A DNA stretch of 64,000 bases, taken from NCBI RefSeq assembly GCF_003730015.1, contig NZ_RJTU01000055.1:30056-94055 (forward strand), in the 5' to 3' direction. The notes below the pieces were generated by a model. The model saw nothing but the letters and a program-made list of their open reading frames with translations. It did not search any database and was not told the origin of the DNA. Source of the DNA: Epilithonimonas hominis (GTDB taxonomy: Bacteria > Bacteroidota > Bacteroidia > Flavobacteriales > Weeksellaceae). A program made the position numbers and the translations under genes. This document shows positions 1-11,181 of this stretch, piece after piece (the stretch's first letter is position 1; each line of letters begins with the position of its first letter).

Positions 1-5
1 AAATC

Positions 6-311
6 TTAAGCTTGAACGTTGTTACCTCCTAATACGAAAGGCTCAACTTCTTTAATTTCGCCAAATTGTTGCTCGTAATTAGTGATGTTTTGTTGCAATG
101 CAGCTAAAACTCTTTTTGCATGAAGGGGAGCCAAGATTACTCTTGATCTAACTTTAGCCTGCTGAACGCCTGGCATAAGTTGGATAAAATCTACCACGAA
201 TTCTGAAGGTGAATGGTTTACTAAAGCTAAGTTAGCATAAACACCAGCTGCTACCATTTCGTTAAGCTCGATATTGATGTTGTTTGGATCTTGATTTTGA
301 TTGTTGTCCAT
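6..311 (-). CDS. DUF3467 family protein
   Basis: A 101-residue protein with no signal peptide or membrane segment, so probably cytoplasmic. It opens with an Asn/Gln-rich stretch and continues with an all-beta-looking core (HSPSEFVVDF, KVRSRVILAP, HAKRVLAALQQN) typical of DUF3467. Members of this family commonly follow rpoC in Bacteroidetes; their function is unknown to me. It lies 118 nt after rpoC on the same strand with no terminator visible between them, so it is probably the last gene of the rpoBC transcript. The family call is from sequence recognition; any role in transcription would be inference from position only. Confidence 0.85.
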   Translation of the reverse strand: MDNNQNQDPNNINIELNEMVAAGVYANLALVNHSPSEFVVDFIQLMPGVQQAKVRSRVILAPLHAKRVLAALQQNITNYEQQFGEIKEVEPFVLGGNNVQA

Positions 312-429
312 GTTTTTTTAATATTTTAAATTACAGATTGCAAGATAATAGATGATAGACTAATAGACAAGAGAAATTATTATTAAATTAAAATCAATTA
401 TCTATCAGTCTATTACCTAAAAGTCTTTA

Positions 430-3400
430 CTAGTTAATATCTTCAAATTCTTTTCTAGAACCCACGATAACGTTTTGATACTCCTTAAGACCTGTACCTG
501 CAGGAATTCTGTGTCCTACAATTACGTTTTCTTTTAGACCATTCAAGAAGTCGATTTTTCCAGAAACTGCCGCTTCATTAAGAACCTTGGTTGTTTCCTG
601 GAACGATGCAGCAGACATGAATGATTTGGTCTGTAATGCTGCTCTTGTAATACCTTGTAATACAGGAGTTGCAGTTGCAGGAAGCGCTTCTCTCACTTCT
701 ACCAATGCCTGGTCTTCTCTCTTAAGCTTGGAGTTCTCATCTCTCAATTCTCTTGCAGTAATCATCTGTCCTGCTTTGAACTCTTTAGAATCTCCTGGTT
801 CTACAACCACTTTAAGTCCGAAAACTCTGTTGTTCTCTTCCAAGAAATCATATTTATGTTCTAAAGCACCTTCTAGGAACTGAGTATCTCCACCATCCAC
901 AATCGATACTTTGGTCATCATCTGACGAACAATAATCTCGAAGTGTTTGTCATCGATTTTTACCCCTTGAAGACGGTAAACCTCCTGAATCTCGTTAACC
1001 AAATATTCCTGAACCGCAGTTGGACCTTTGATTCTCAAGATATCATCTGGTGTGATAGAACCATCGGAAAGCGGATCACCAGCGTAAACGAAGTCATTTT
1101 CTTGTACCAAAATCTGGTTAGATAATTTCACAAGATATTTTTTGATTTCTCCTGTTTTAGCTTCCACGATCAATTCACGGTTACCTCTCTTGATTTTACC
1201 GTAAGATACTACACCGTCAATTTCCGTCACTACCGCAGGGTTAGAAGGATTTCTCGCTTCGAACAATTCGGTTACTCTCGGAAGACCTCCGGTGATATCC
1301 CCTGCTTTTGCAGATTTTCTCGGGATCTTGATTAATATTTTACCAGCCTTAATTTTCTCACCATCATTGACCATTAAGTGGGCTCCTACTGGTAAGTTAT
1401 AAGCTTTCTGCTCCACACCTTTAGAGTCTACAACCTTCAATGTTGGAACAGCTTTCTTATTTCTAGATTCAGAAATTACTTTCTCTTCGAAACCAGTCTG
1501 TTCATCGATTTCCAATTGGAAAGAAACCCCTTGGATGATATCTTCGTACTCTACTTTACCTGCAGTTTCTGCAATGATAACCGCATTATATGGATCCCAT
1601 CTTGCGATAAGGTCTCCTTTTTTCACTTTGTCACCTGGTTTTACAGATAGAACGGAACCGTAAGGAACGTTAGCCACCATAATTGGTGTTCTCGCTTCGT
1701 TATCCGCAACCAATCTGAATTCTGTAGAACGAGAAACAACGATGTCTGCAGAGTTTCCTTCTTCATCTTCAGACTTAATTGTTCTAACCTCATCCATCTC
1801 TACAATACCGTCACGTTTTGCAACAATACTTGGATTTTCTGAGATGTTACCAGCAGTACCCCCTTGGTGGAAAGTTCTCAGTGTTAACTGAGTTCCTGGT
1901 TCACCAATAGACTGTGCAGCGATCACGCCCACAGCTTCTCCCATATGGATGCCTTTACCTGTTGCAAGGTTACGTCCGTAACACTTCGCACAGATACCTT
2001 TCTTAGCTTCACAAGTCAATGGAGAACGAACTTCTACAGCTTCGATTCCCGCTTCCTCGATTTGCTTAGCTACAGCTTCCACGATTAACTCATCAGCGTT
2101 TGCCAATAATTCATCCGTTTCTGGGTGGTAAACGTTGTGAAGAGAAACTCTACCAAGAATTCGGTCTGAGATTCGTTCTACGATTTCATCATTTTTCTTA
2201 AGTGCAGTCACTTCTGTACCTCTCAATGTTCCACAGTCATCTTCTGTAATGATAACGTCTTGTGCAACGTCCACCAATCGTCTGGTTAAGTAACCAGCAT
2301 CGGCCGTTTTAAGAGCGGTATCCGCAAGACCTTTACGAGCACCGTGGGTAGAGATAAAGTATTCTAAGATGGACAAACCTTCTTTAAAGTTTGCAACAAT
2401 CGGGTTTTCGATAATCTCTGCGCCTACAGAACCTGCTTTTTGTGGTTTTGCCATCAAACCTCTCATACCGGATAACTGACGAATCTGTTCCTTAGAACCC
2501 CTCGCACCAGAATCAAGCATCATAAATACAGAGTTGAATCCGCCTTGGTCAGATTTCATTCTGCTCATAATCATTTCGGTAAGTCCGGCGTTGGTATTAG
2601 TCCAAACGTCGATTACCTGATTATAACGTTCTGTATCTGTGATAAGACCCATGTTATAGTTAGCCTTGATTTCATCTACATTCTCAACAGCCTGAGCAAT
2701 CATTGCTTTTTTCTCTGCAGGGATTACGATATCGCCAAGAGAGAAAGAAAGCCCTCCTTTGAATGCATTAGAGTATCCAAGGTTTTTCATATCATCCAAG
2801 AATTTAACGGTAGTTGGGAAATCCGTATCTGCAAGGATCTGACCGATAACATTTCTAAGAGATTTCTTAGTCAATAATTCATCGATATAACCCACTTCTT
2901 TCGGTACAATCTGGTTGAAAAGGATTCTACCAACCGTTGTGTTTGTTAATCTTGTAACAATCTCTCCGTTTTCTTTGATTGGAAGACGACATCTTACTTT
3001 AGCATTAAGAGACACTTGTCCTTCAGCATAAGCAATTTCCACTTCTTCCGGAGAATAGAAAGCCAGGCCTTCTCCTTTTACTTTATAATCATCGGTAGAA
3101 TGCGCTTCTTTGGTCATAAAATAAAGACCCAAAACCATGTCCTGAGAAGGTACCGTAATTGGCGAACCATTCGCAGGGTTTAGGATATTTTGTGAACCTA
3201 GCATCAATAACTGAGCTTCCAAGATTGCTTCTGGTCCAAGTGGCAAGTGTACCGCCATCTGGTCACCATCGAAATCGGCGTTGAAGGCCGTAGTTACCAA
3301 CGGGTGCAGCTGAATAGCTTTACCTTCGATCATCTTCGGCTGGAACGCTTGGATACCCAATCTGTGAAGCGTAGGTGCTCTGTTCAGAAGAACCGGGTGA

Positions 3401-4695
3401 CCTTTCATCACATTTTCTAGGATATCATAAACTACAGGCTCTTTTCTGTCGATAATTCTCTTAGCTGATTTTACAGTTTTTACAATTCCTCTTTCGATTA
3501 GTTTTCTAATGATAAACGGTTTGTAAAGTTCCGCAGCCATATCTTTTGGAAGACCACACTCGTGCAACTGAAGGCTAGGTCCTACGACGATAACCGAACG
3601 TGCAGAGTAATCTACCCTTTTTCCTAATAAGTTCTGACGGAAACGACCTTGTTTACCTTTCAATGAATCAGAAAGGGATTTCAATGGTCTGTTGGATTCC
3701 GACTTAACAGCAGAAGATTTTCTTGTATTATCGAACAATGAATCTACCGATTCCTGAAGCATACGCTTCTCGTTTCTCAAGATTACTTCCGGAGCTTTGA
3801 TCTCCAATAGTCTCTTAAGACGGTTGTTTCTGATGATAACCCTTCTGTAAAGATCATTAAGATCCGACGTTGCAAAACGTCCTCCATCCAATGGAACCAA
3901 TGGTCTCAATTCCGGTGGAATGATCGGAAGAACTCTCATAATCATCCACTCAGGCTTATTGATCATTCTTGTATTGGCAGCTCTAAGTGCTTCTACAACG
4001 TTCAATCTCTTAAGCGCTTCAGTTCTTCTTTGTTTAGAAGATTCGTTGTGAGCTTTGTGTCTTAGGTCGAATGACAAAGAATCTAGGTCGATTCTTTTCA
4101 GCAATTCCTCGACAGCTTCTGCTCCCATTTTCGCTACGAATTTATTCGGGTCAGAGTCATCAAGATATTGATTTTCTACAGGAAGTGTTTCCAAAACATC
4201 CAGATATTCTTCTTCAGTCAAAAATTCCTTATCATCGAAATCAGAACCATCTGCTTTCTTGGCAATACCCTGCTGGATTACTACATATCTTTCGTAATAG
4301 ATAATCATATCCAATTTCTTGGAAGGAATACCTAAAAGATAACCAATTTTGTTCGGTAAAGAACGGAAATACCAGATGTGAGCCACAGGCACCACAAGGT
4401 TGATGTGTCCGATTCTCTCTCTACGTACTTTTTTCTCTGTAACTTCCACCCCACATCTGTCACAAACGATTCCTTTGTATCGGATTCTTTTGTATTTTCC
4501 ACAAGCACATTCGTAGTCTTTTACAGGACCAAATATCTTCTCGCAGAACAACCCGTCTCTTTCCGGCTTGTGCGTACGGTAGTTGATCGTTTCCGGTTTT
4601 AGAACTTCTCCTCTCGATTCCTGAAGAATAGATTCCGGTGAAGCCAAACCAATAGTGATTTTATTAAATCGACTTGTTTTATTTTTATTTGACAT
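430..4695 (-). CDS. rpoC: DNA-directed RNA polymerase subunit beta'
   Basis: 1421 residues, close to the 1407 of E. coli, so full length. It forms the catalytic cleft of RNA polymerase with RpoB. Visible features are the N-terminal zinc ribbon ([15 protein letters not shown]), the catalytic metal-binding loop [12 protein letters not shown], the toggle/bridge region ([21 protein letters not shown]) and the second zinc site in the C-terminal half ([15 protein letters not shown]). It starts 98 nt after rpoB in the same direction. That spacer has a 7-nt tandem repeat but no terminator, so rpoBC is one transcript. No truncation or frameshift is seen. Confidence 0.99.
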   Translation of the reverse strand: MSNKNKTSRFNKITIGLASPESILQESRGEVLKPETINYRTHKPERDGLFCEKIFGPVKDYECACGKYKRIRYKGIVCDRCGVEVTEKKVRRERIGHINLVVPVAHIWYFRSLPNKIGYLLGIPSKKLDMIIYYERYVVIQQGIAKKADGSDFDDKEFLTEEEYLDVLETLPVENQYLDDSDPNKFVAKMGAEAVEELLKRIDLDSLSFDLRHKAHNESSKQRRTEALKRLNVVEALRAANTRMINKPEWMIMRVLPIIPPELRPLVPLDGGRFATSDLNDLYRRVIIRNNRLKRLLEIKAPEVILRNEKRMLQESVDSLFDNTRKSSAVKSESNRPLKSLSDSLKGKQGRFRQNLLGKRVDYSARSVIVVGPSLQLHECGLPKDMAAELYKPFIIRKLIERGIVKTVKSAKRIIDRKEPVVYDILENVMKGHPVLLNRAPTLHRLGIQAFQPKMIEGKAIQLHPLVTTAFNADFDGDQMAVHLPLGPEAILEAQLLMLGSQNILNPANGSPITVPSQDMVLGLYFMTKEAHSTDDYKVKGEGLAFYSPEEVEIAYAEGQVSLNAKVRCRLPIKENGEIVTRLTNTTVGRILFNQIVPKEVGYIDELLTKKSLRNVIGQILADTDFPTTVKFLDDMKNLGYSNAFKGGLSFSLGDIVIPAEKKAMIAQAVENVDEIKANYNMGLITDTERYNQVIDVWTNTNAGLTEMIMSRMKSDQGGFNSVFMMLDSGARGSKEQIRQLSGMRGLMAKPQKAGSVGAEIIENPIVANFKEGLSILEYFISTHGARKGLADTALKTADAGYLTRRLVDVAQDVIITEDDCGTLRGTEVTALKKNDEIVERISDRILGRVSLHNVYHPETDELLANADELIVEAVAKQIEEAGIEAVEVRSPLTCEAKKGICAKCYGRNLATGKGIHMGEAVGVIAAQSIGEPGTQLTLRTFHQGGTAGNISENPSIVAKRDGIVEMDEVRTIKSEDEEGNSADIVVSRSTEFRLVADNEARTPIMVANVPYGSVLSVKPGDKVKKGDLIARWDPYNAVIIAETAGKVEYEDIIQGVSFQLEIDEQTGFEEKVISESRNKKAVPTLKVVDSKGVEQKAYNLPVGAHLMVNDGEKIKAGKILIKIPRKSAKAGDITGGLPRVTELFEARNPSNPAVVTEIDGVVSYGKIKRGNRELIVEAKTGEIKKYLVKLSNQILVQENDFVYAGDPLSDGSITPDDILRIKGPTAVQEYLVNEIQEVYRLQGVKIDDKHFEIIVRQMMTKVSIVDGGDTQFLEGALEHKYDFLEENNRVFGLKVVVEPGDSKEFKAGQMITARELRDENSKLKREDQALVEVREALPATATPVLQGITRAALQTKSFMSAASFQETTKVLNEAAVSGKIDFLNGLKENVIVGHRIPAGTGLKEYQNVIVGSRKEFEDIN

Positions 4696-4704
4696 TTTTT
4701 GATC

Positions 4705-4737
4705 AGATTTTAGATTTTAGATTTTAGATTTTAGATT
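4705..4737. repeat. Heptanucleotide tandem repeat between rpoB and rpoC
   Basis: The 7-mer AGATTTT is repeated four full times plus a partial copy in the rpoB-rpoC spacer, ending about 10 nt before rpoC as read on the coding strand. It is a simple repeat that could change copy number by slippage. No function is assigned. Confidence 0.9.
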
Positions 4738-4793
4738 AAATGCTACTGCACAAAAACTAAGACCATCTAAAATTCATCATTTAAAATTTAAAA

Positions 4794-7700
4794 TTATTCT
4801 TCAAGTCTTACATCAAGTCCAAGACCTTGTAACTCGTGAAGTAATACGTTGAAAGATTCTGGAATACCAGGTTCTGGCATTGCTTCACCTTTTGCGATTG
4901 CTTCATAAGTTTTTGCTCTACCAATCACGTCATCCGACTTAACAGTCAGGATCTCTCTCAAGATATTGGATGCTCCAAATGCTTCAAGAGCCCAAACCTC
5001 CATCTCTCCGAATCTCTGACCTCCGAATTGCGCTTTACCTCCTAATGGCTGCTGCGTAATCAATGAGTACGGTCCGATAGAACGTGCGTGCATCTTATCA
5101 TCTACCATGTGTCCTAACTTCAGCATATAAATCACACCAACAGTAGCTGGCTGAGTAAATCTCTCCCCTGTTCCACCATCGTAAAGGTGTGTGTTTCCGA
5201 ATTTAGGAAGTGCTGCCTGCTCGGTGTATTCGGTAATTTGATCTAAACTAGCTCCATCGAAGATCGGTGTTGCGAATTTTAGTCCAAGCTGCTTACCTGC
5301 CCATCCAAGAACAGTTTCGTAGATCTGACCAATATTCATACGGGAAGGTACCCCAAGTGGATTCAATACGATATCTACCGGTGTTCCATCCTCTAGGAAC
5401 GGCATATCTTCTTCACGAACGATTCTTGACACAATACCTTTGTTACCGTGACGACCAGCCATTTTATCACCCACATTCAGTTTACGTTTCTTAGCGATGT
5501 AAACTTTAGCTAATTTGATGATACCAGCCGGAAGCTCGTCTCCGATAGATAATGCAAATTTCTCACGGTTTTTAACCCCGGAAAGATCATTGTATTTAAT
5601 TTTATAGTTGTGAATCAATTGCTTGATCAATTCATTCTTGTCTGCATCAACAGTCCAGTCTGCGCCACTGATGTTTACATAATCCTCAACAGACTGAAGC
5701 AACTTCAAAGTAAACTTAGTTCCTTTTCCGATCATTTCTTCTTGAAGGTCATTTTTCACCCCTTGAGACGTTTTACCGGAAACCAACGTGTTTAGTTTGT
5801 CAATCAAAGTGTTTCTTAAGTCATCGAACTTAGCTTTATAAGTATTTTCGATTTCTTCCAGTTTGATTTTCTCTTCGCTTCTTTTCTTTTTGTCCTTGAT
5901 GTTTCTGGAGAACAATTTTTTGTTGATTACAACACCTCTAAGAGAAGAATCTGCTTTAAGAGAAGCATCTTTTACATCACCCGCTTTATCCCCGAAAATC
6001 GCTCTAAGAAGTTTTTCTTCCGGAGTAGGATCAGATTCACCTTTTGGTGTGATTTTCCCGATAAGGATATCGCCAGGCTTCACTTCTGCTCCGATACGGA
6101 TCATACCGTTCTCATCAAGATCTTTAGTGGCTTCTTCAGAAACGTTAGGAATATCTGCTGTCAGTTCTTCCATACCTAGTTTGGTATCACGAACTTCAAG
6201 AGAATACTCATCTACGTGGATTGAAGTAAACCAGTCCTCACGAACTACTTTTTCATTGATTACAATCGCATCCTCGAAGTTATACCCTTTCCAAGGCATG
6301 AAAGCAACTACTAAGTTTCTACCAAGAGCTAATTCTCCGTTTTCAGTTGCATAACCGTCACAAAGCACCTGTCCTTTTTCCACTGTGTCCCCCACTCTTA
6401 CGTTAGGTCTCAGTGTAATAGTTGTACTCTGGTTTGTTTTTCTGAACTTAGTTAATTTATAAGTCTTAGTTGCAGAATCGAAGTTTACCAAATCATCTTC
6501 TTCGCTTCTTTCATACTTAATAACAATTCTTTCAGCATCTACATATTCCACTACTCCATTTCCTTCTGCATTGATAAGGATTCTAGAATCTTTCGCAACT
6601 TGCTTTTCCAGACCTGTACCCACGATTGGCGCTTGTGGCTTCAATAATGGAACGGCCTGACGCATCATGTTAGAACCCATCAAAGCACGGTTCGCATCAT
6701 CATGTTCCAAGAAAGGAATCAATGAAGCGGAAATACCGGAAATCTGGTTTGGGGCAACGTCAATCAAATCTACTTGCTGAGGCTCTACTACAGGATAATC
6801 CCCATCCAAACGAGCGATAATTCTATCCGTTTCGAAGTTACCATCATCACTCAAAGCAACGTTAGCCTGAGCAATTACTCGGTTTTCTTCATCCTCCGCA
6901 TTAAGATAAATTGGCTTAGCCTGAAGATCTACTTTTCCATCCTCTACTTTTCTATAAGGTGTTTCGATGAAACCAAGGTTGTTGATTTTCGCATACATCC
7001 CAAGAGAAGAGATCAAACCGATGTTTGGTCCTTCCGGCGTTTCAATCGGACAGATACGTCCGTAGTGTGTATGGTGAACGTCACGAACCTCGAAACCTGC
7101 TCTTTCTCTTGATAAACCACCAGGTCCTAGCGCAGATAATCTACGCTTGTGCGTGATTTCTGACAATGGATTGGTCTGATCCATAAACTGAGAAAGCTGG
7201 TTAGTTCCGAAGAACGAGTTAATAACAGACGTCAAAGTCTTGGCATTAACCAAATCTACCGGTGTAAAGATTTCGTTATCTCTAACATTCATTCTTTCCT
7301 TAATAGTTCTTGCGATTCTGGAAAGACCAACACCAAACTGACCAGACAATTGCTCGCCCACAGTTTTGATACGTCTGTTAGAAAGGTGGTCAATATCATC
7401 TACCTCAGCTTTGGAATTAACCAATTCAATTAGGTGTTTTACGATTGCGATGATATCTTCCTTGGTCAGTACTTCCGTCGTTTCCGGAATATTAAGACCT
7501 AATTTTTTATTTAATCTGTAACGACCAACTTCACCCAAAGAATAACGCTGCTCAGAGAAGAATAATTTTTCAATGATTCCTCTTGCAGTTTCCTCATCCG
7601 GTGCATCAGCGTTTCTCAGCTGACGGTAGATGTACTCCACTGCTTCTTTTTCAGAGTTAGTCGGGTCTTTTTGTAGTGTATTTTGGATGATAGAGAATTC

Positions 7701-8621
7701 ATTAGAATTTTCTTTGTGAATCAGGATAGACTTAACGCCTGAATCCAAAATAATATCAAGGTGTTCTTTTTCAAGAACAGTTTCTCTATCCAAGATGATT
7801 TCGTTTCTTTCGATAGAAACTACTTCACCCGTATCTTCGTCTACGAAATCCTCGAACCAAGTGTTCAGTACTCTCGCAGCAAGAGTTCGGCCTTCTACTT
7901 TCTTAAGGGCAGCTTTGGAAACTTTCACTTCCTCAGCAAGATCGAAGATCTGAAGGATTTCCTTATCAGATTCATAACCGATTGCTCTAAGTAAAGTTGT
8001 TAAAGGTAATTTTTTCTTACGGTCGATATAGGCGTACATTACGCTGTTGATATCGGTTGTAAATTCCATCCAAGATCCTTTGAAAGGGATAATTCTTGAA
8101 TAGTAAAGTTTAGTTCCGTTGGCGTGGTAAGTCTGTCCGAAGAATACACCAGGTGAACGGTGAAGCTGCGTTACGATTACCCTTTCAGCACCATTAATGA
8201 TGAAAGATCCGCTTGGCGTCATATAAGGAACTGGACCTAGGTAAACATCTTGCACAACAGTCTGGAAATCTTCATGTTCCGGATCTGTACAATATAGTTT
8301 AAGTCTAGCTTTAAGAGGAACTGAATAAGTCAAACCTCTTTCCACACACTCATCAATAGAGTAACGTGGAGAATCTACAAGATAATCCAAAAACTCCAAT
8401 ACGAATTGGTTTCTGGAATCTGTAATTGGAAAATTTTCCTGAAATGTTTTGTAAAGCGATTCTTTTTGTCGCTCTTCAGGAAGTGTGTCTAGCTGGAAAA
8501 ATTCCTTGAAAGACTGGATTTGGATGTCCAAAAAGTCAGGAGTTTCGATTTTACCTTTTGCAGAAGAAAAGTTAATTCTCGGAGTACCTTGAACTTTAGG
8601 AGCGGCCTGTGTTTTACTCAT
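4794..8621 (-). CDS. rpoB: DNA-directed RNA polymerase subunit beta
   Basis: 1275 residues, full length for a Bacteroidetes beta subunit. The rifampicin region reads [20 protein letters not shown] followed by LSALGPGG, so the positions equivalent to E. coli D516, H526 and S531 are all wild type and a rifampicin-sensitive enzyme is expected. The C-terminal half has the conserved [10 protein letters not shown] and [20 protein letters not shown] segments that pair with beta'. The ATG at 8619-8621 has no Shine-Dalgarno, as usual in this phylum. Unlike in most bacteria it is not directly downstream of rplL: another gene, two terminators and a dedicated promoter intervene. Confidence 0.99.
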   Translation of the reverse strand: MSKTQAAPKVQGTPRINFSSAKGKIETPDFLDIQIQSFKEFFQLDTLPEERQKESLYKTFQENFPITDSRNQFVLEFLDYLVDSPRYSIDECVERGLTYSVPLKARLKLYCTDPEHEDFQTVVQDVYLGPVPYMTPSGSFIINGAERVIVTQLHRSPGVFFGQTYHANGTKLYYSRIIPFKGSWMEFTTDINSVMYAYIDRKKKLPLTTLLRAIGYESDKEILQIFDLAEEVKVSKAALKKVEGRTLAARVLNTWFEDFVDEDTGEVVSIERNEIILDRETVLEKEHLDIILDSGVKSILIHKENSNEFSIIQNTLQKDPTNSEKEAVEYIYRQLRNADAPDEETARGIIEKLFFSEQRYSLGEVGRYRLNKKLGLNIPETTEVLTKEDIIAIVKHLIELVNSKAEVDDIDHLSNRRIKTVGEQLSGQFGVGLSRIARTIKERMNVRDNEIFTPVDLVNAKTLTSVINSFFGTNQLSQFMDQTNPLSEITHKRRLSALGPGGLSRERAGFEVRDVHHTHYGRICPIETPEGPNIGLISSLGMYAKINNLGFIETPYRKVEDGKVDLQAKPIYLNAEDEENRVIAQANVALSDDGNFETDRIIARLDGDYPVVEPQQVDLIDVAPNQISGISASLIPFLEHDDANRALMGSNMMRQAVPLLKPQAPIVGTGLEKQVAKDSRILINAEGNGVVEYVDAERIVIKYERSEEDDLVNFDSATKTYKLTKFRKTNQSTTITLRPNVRVGDTVEKGQVLCDGYATENGELALGRNLVVAFMPWKGYNFEDAIVINEKVVREDWFTSIHVDEYSLEVRDTKLGMEELTADIPNVSEEATKDLDENGMIRIGAEVKPGDILIGKITPKGESDPTPEEKLLRAIFGDKAGDVKDASLKADSSLRGVVINKKLFSRNIKDKKKRSEEKIKLEEIENTYKAKFDDLRNTLIDKLNTLVSGKTSQGVKNDLQEEMIGKGTKFTLKLLQSVEDYVNISGADWTVDADKNELIKQLIHNYKIKYNDLSGVKNREKFALSIGDELPAGIIKLAKVYIAKKRKLNVGDKMAGRHGNKGIVSRIVREEDMPFLEDGTPVDIVLNPLGVPSRMNIGQIYETVLGWAGKQLGLKFATPIFDGASLDQITEYTEQAALPKFGNTHLYDGGTGERFTQPATVGVIYMLKLGHMVDDKMHARSIGPYSLITQQPLGGKAQFGGQRFGEMEVWALEAFGASNILREILTVKSDDVIGRAKTYEAIAKGEAMPEPGIPESFNVLLHELQGLGLDVRLEE

Positions 8622-8711
8622 AAAATTATAAGAAAAATGGGTTAAAAAATATTTTGATTAAAAAAATATCAGAAAGAAGAAAGAGAAAGAGAAAAAAGAA
8701 AGACTATGATG

Positions 8712-8929
8712 TTTGGCGCTATCAGAATTAGTCTTGGTTCTTGATTCTTGATTCTTGATCTAATTTCTAACTGCAACGCCGGTATATCTTTTCACGGCGT
8801 AATGCAAAATATTTTTATTTATTTTGACGATAATGAGAATCAACATCTATAAAACACGAAACCTCTTTCAAAACTGAAAGAGTTGATATTCAATATTTTA
8901 TTGATGTATTAATAATTATTAGCGCCAAA
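8712..8929 (-). ncRNA. Candidate structured leader of the rpoBC mRNA
   Basis: The predicted 5' leader of rpoB (about 310 nt) has a perfect 10-bp complement, TTTGGCGCTA (8712-8721) with TAGCGCCAAA (8920-8929), that would close a domain of about 218 nt. Inside are a perfect 8-bp hairpin (8863-8870 with 8875-8882), a helix ATCAAC/GTTGAT around it (8839-8844 with 8882-8887, sharing one base) and a GC-rich 6-bp hairpin ACGCCG/CGGCGT (8776-8781 with 8795-8800). The closing helix begins 1-3 nt after the expected transcription start. A pyrimidine-rich tract follows before the rpoB start. Regulatory function is inference. Confidence 0.5.
8738..8758. repeat. Heptanucleotide repeat in rpoB leader
   Basis: Three perfect copies of the 7-mer TTCTTGA lie inside the rpoB leader, between the GC-rich hairpin and the closing helix. 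It has the same period as the repeat ahead of rpoC but a different sequence. Confidence 0.85.
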
Positions 8930-8936
8930 ACGAGTG

Positions 8937-8967
8937 CAAATTTAGGAAAATTAATTCGCTTTCACAA
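8937..8967 (-). promoter_or_regulatory. rpoBC promoter
   Basis: On the minus strand this reads TTG, 20 nt, TAAATTTG, an exact match to the Bacteroidetes primary-sigma consensus. The start is predicted near 8931, giving a leader of about 310 nt. The -33 element abuts the terminator of the upstream gene. Confidence 0.75.
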
Positions 8968-8968
8968 G

Positions 8969-8994
8969 TAAAAAACCATCTCCGGAGAGATGGT
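8969..8994 (-). terminator. Rho-independent terminator before the rpoB promoter
   Basis: 8-bp stem ACCATCTC/GAGATGGT with a 4-nt loop and a run of six T on the minus strand. It would end transcripts of the surface-protein gene (stop at 9327) just before the rpoB promoter. Confidence 0.8.
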
Positions 8995-9326
8995 CTGTTA
9001 TAAAGTTTAGGCTTACTGTTAAGATTATTTGCCCAAAAAAACTTAATTTTTTTTAAATATAAATCCATCTAATTAAGTTATGATGGACCTTTTAATTATA
9101 TGCAAATAAGTATTTGTAACTATTATAACATTAAGTAATTACTACAGATTGCGGTCTAAATTTGTATGCTTCATAATAGCGCTAACATCAGTGCTGACAA
9201 TCAATTTTTAAAAAATTAACTAATTTTTGCTAAACAATCATTTAACTTCGCTTTCGTTTTTACTGAAACATAGCAAATAATTTTATTGTGATAAGAATTT
9301 TTTATCAATGCTTTGTTCGTCTTTAT
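8995..9326. other. Gene-free stretch downstream of the surface-protein gene
   Basis: 330 nt of AT-rich sequence between the stop of the surface-protein gene and its terminator. No ORF, tRNA or strong hairpin is seen. A lone TAAATTTG on the plus strand near 9156 has no -33 element. Confidence 0.5.
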
Positions 9327-10550
9327 TTAATATTTAGAGATAATATACCAGTTTGTTCCATTACTCTGCACGGTTATTCCACTGTTTCCAGCTGCACCGT
9401 TTAAAGGATAATTTGTAATGCTGGCACCGTTCAAAAAAATTGGAGAATTGATGGACATTGGAATTCCGTCATAAACAATATGGTAGATTTTTCCAGGTGT
9501 ATTAGCAGCGGGAGGCAGACTGATGTTGCCAGTTGCTAAAATAGTGTAGTCTGTAGATAAAAGCATTCCATTTTTAGACGCTATATTGTTATAAGAACCT
9601 GGCAAACCTCTAAAACTGCCAAGTACTCCATTATCATCTACTACTACCGTTTTAGTAGCTGTAAATGTTTGTGTTGGTTGAGGAACTACCGTCGTAGTAG
9701 CGAGCAGGGAAGATGCTCCGCCAGGAGTGGTATAGATACTGTTAGTGGCACCGGAAACTGGTAAATTTCTAATTCTGAGTGCTCCGCCAATATCTAATGT
9801 TTCTGAAGGATTTTTAACATTAAATCCGAAAAGGCCCTGATCTGTTATTTTAAACCCATAATATGTAGCTCCGCCGGCTCCGGAATGCGGAATGATATTA
9901 AAGGAATTACTCGTGAACACGTTGGGATTATTATCAACGCTAAAAATTAGACCCATATCACCACCATTAGAAATGGAACTGAAAGAACCACCACCTAAAT
10001 TTTCTGCAAATCCGAACCAGGGGTTAACACCATTAACAATATTGCGGTAAGAGCCGTAAATCATCATCCCGTTTGTGGATCCCACAGCGTCGTAGACTGA
10101 TAAAATTCCATTGGTAGCGTTGCCGTTGACGCTCACCCTTCCCCTTTGATAAATATCCTGATTATTGGCCGTAGCCGGCTGTCCGGTTTTCTGGTTATAC
10201 CAAGGCTCCACATAATTAGCGGTAGAAGATAATTTTTGCCAAATAGTCCCGTCGAAATAATAATATCCTGCAGAAGTAACATTAATAGTTTGTCCAGCTG
10301 GAGAAGTATCCGGTAATGTGGCATACACAATGCTTCCGGTTTGAGCTGTGGTATAGTTTTTAGCGCGCAGTTGATTGCCAGTAATTCTTGGAGCTATGAT
10401 ACCATCAAGCTTCGCAGTATCAGCAGCAAATCCATTAACATCTAAAGTTGCAACTGGAGTCGTAGTGTTGATTCCAACATTACCACTTTGCCCTTGCAGG
10501 AAGTGGACAGACAGCGAAATAATTGAAATTGTTAATGTTTTTTTCATCAT
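9327..10550 (-). CDS. Exported surface protein of unknown function between rplL and rpoB
   Basis: 407 residues with an N-terminal signal peptide ending around LQGQ. The mature protein opens with SGNVGINTTTPVATLDVNG, a segment shared by many flavobacterial surface or tail-fibre-like proteins, followed by Gly/Asn/Thr/Ser-rich sequence likely to form repetitive beta structure (YYYFDGTIWQKL). No C-terminal T9SS sorting domain is obvious and no enzyme motif was found. It has its own promoter and terminator, so it is a stand-alone unit inserted in the rplL-rpoB junction. Two consecutive ATG codons (10550 and 10547) could each be the start. The surface location is inferred; the function is unknown. 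Confidence 0.8.
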   Translation of the reverse strand: MMKKTLTISIISLSVHFLQGQSGNVGINTTTPVATLDVNGFAADTAKLDGIIAPRITGNQLRAKNYTTAQTGSIVYATLPDTSPAGQTINVTSAGYYYFDGTIWQKLSSTANYVEPWYNQKTGQPATANNQDIYQRGRVSVNGNATNGILSVYDAVGSTNGMMIYGSYRNIVNGVNPWFGFAENLGGGSFSSISNGGDMGLIFSVDNNPNVFTSNSFNIIPHSGAGGATYYGFKITDQGLFGFNVKNPSETLDIGGALRIRNLPVSGATNSIYTTPGGASSLLATTTVVPQPTQTFTATKTVVVDDNGVLGSFRGLPGSYNNIASKNGMLLSTDYTILATGNISLPPAANTPGKIYHIVYDGIPMSINSPIFLNGASITNYPLNGAAGNSGITVQSNGTNWYIISKY

Positions 10551-10561
10551 AAATTTTTCTT

Positions 10562-10592
10562 CAAAATTAATATATTTTTATAAAAGAAACAA
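10562..10592 (-). promoter_or_regulatory. Promoter of the surface-protein gene
   Basis: Minus strand reads TTG, 20 nt, TAATTTTG, matching the consensus. Only 11 nt separate the -7 element from the first ATG, so the mRNA leader would be about 5 nt. Confidence 0.7.
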
Positions 10593-10710
10593 TGTAAAAT
10601 ATATGTAACCGCGCCTTAAAGTTTTTAACTTTCAAAAATTCTTTTATCAACTGATCTGCGCAGCGCTCCATTTAAAACGTTACGGAGGTTTAATAGATAA
10701 AAATTTAAGC

Positions 10711-10743
10711 AAAAAAAAGGAGATTGCATTGTAACAACCTCCT
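10711..10743 (-). terminator. Terminator after rplL
   Basis: 9-bp stem (AGGAGGTTG pairing with CAATCTCCT, one G-T pair), 8-nt loop and eight T on the minus strand, about 20 nt after the rplL stop. It separates rplKAJL from everything downstream. Confidence 0.85.
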
Positions 10744-10764
10744 AATCTTCATCTAGTAAAAGAA

Positions 10765-11133
10765 TTATTTCAATTCTACTTCAGCACCAGCTTCTTCAAG
10801 TTGCTTTTTAAGCGCTTCTGCTTCGTCTTTAGATACACCTTGCTTGATTGGAGCAGGAGCACCATCTACGATATCTTTAGCTTCCTTAAGACCAGCACCA
10901 GTTAAATCTTTTACCAATTTAACGATAGCCAATTTAGAAGCACCTGCAGACTTAAGAATTACGTCGAATTCAGTCTTTTCTTCAGCAGCTTCACCTGCAC
11001 CACCTGCAGCAACTACTACAGCAGCAGCAGCTGGCTCAATTCCGTACTCATCCTTAAGGATAGCAGCTAATTCGTTTACGTCTTTTACTGTTAAGTTTAC
11101 TAGCGTTTCAGCTAAATTTTTTAAATCTGACAT
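10765..11133 (-). CDS. rplL: Large ribosomal subunit protein bL12
   Basis: 122 residues, the usual length of L7/L12. It has the N-terminal dimerisation/L10-binding helices ([19 protein letters not shown]), an Ala/Gly-rich hinge near residues 38-50 and the compact C-terminal domain that contacts elongation factors ([20 protein letters not shown]). It is the last gene of the rplKAJL operon, 48 nt after rplJ, and is followed by a strong terminator. Confidence 0.98.
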   Translation of the reverse strand: MSDLKNLAETLVNLTVKDVNELAAILKDEYGIEPAAAAVVVAAGGAGEAAEEKTEFDVILKSAGASKLAIVKLVKDLTGAGLKEAKDIVDGAPAPIKQGVSKDEAEALKKQLEEAGAEVELK

Positions 11134-11181
11134 TGTTGTAATGTTTTTTTGTTGATTATTTATCTATTTTTTTGAGTGTAA

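Noticed and set aside
4705..4737. CRISPR-like repetition
   Set aside because: The unit is 7 bp without spacers, so it is a simple tandem repeat.
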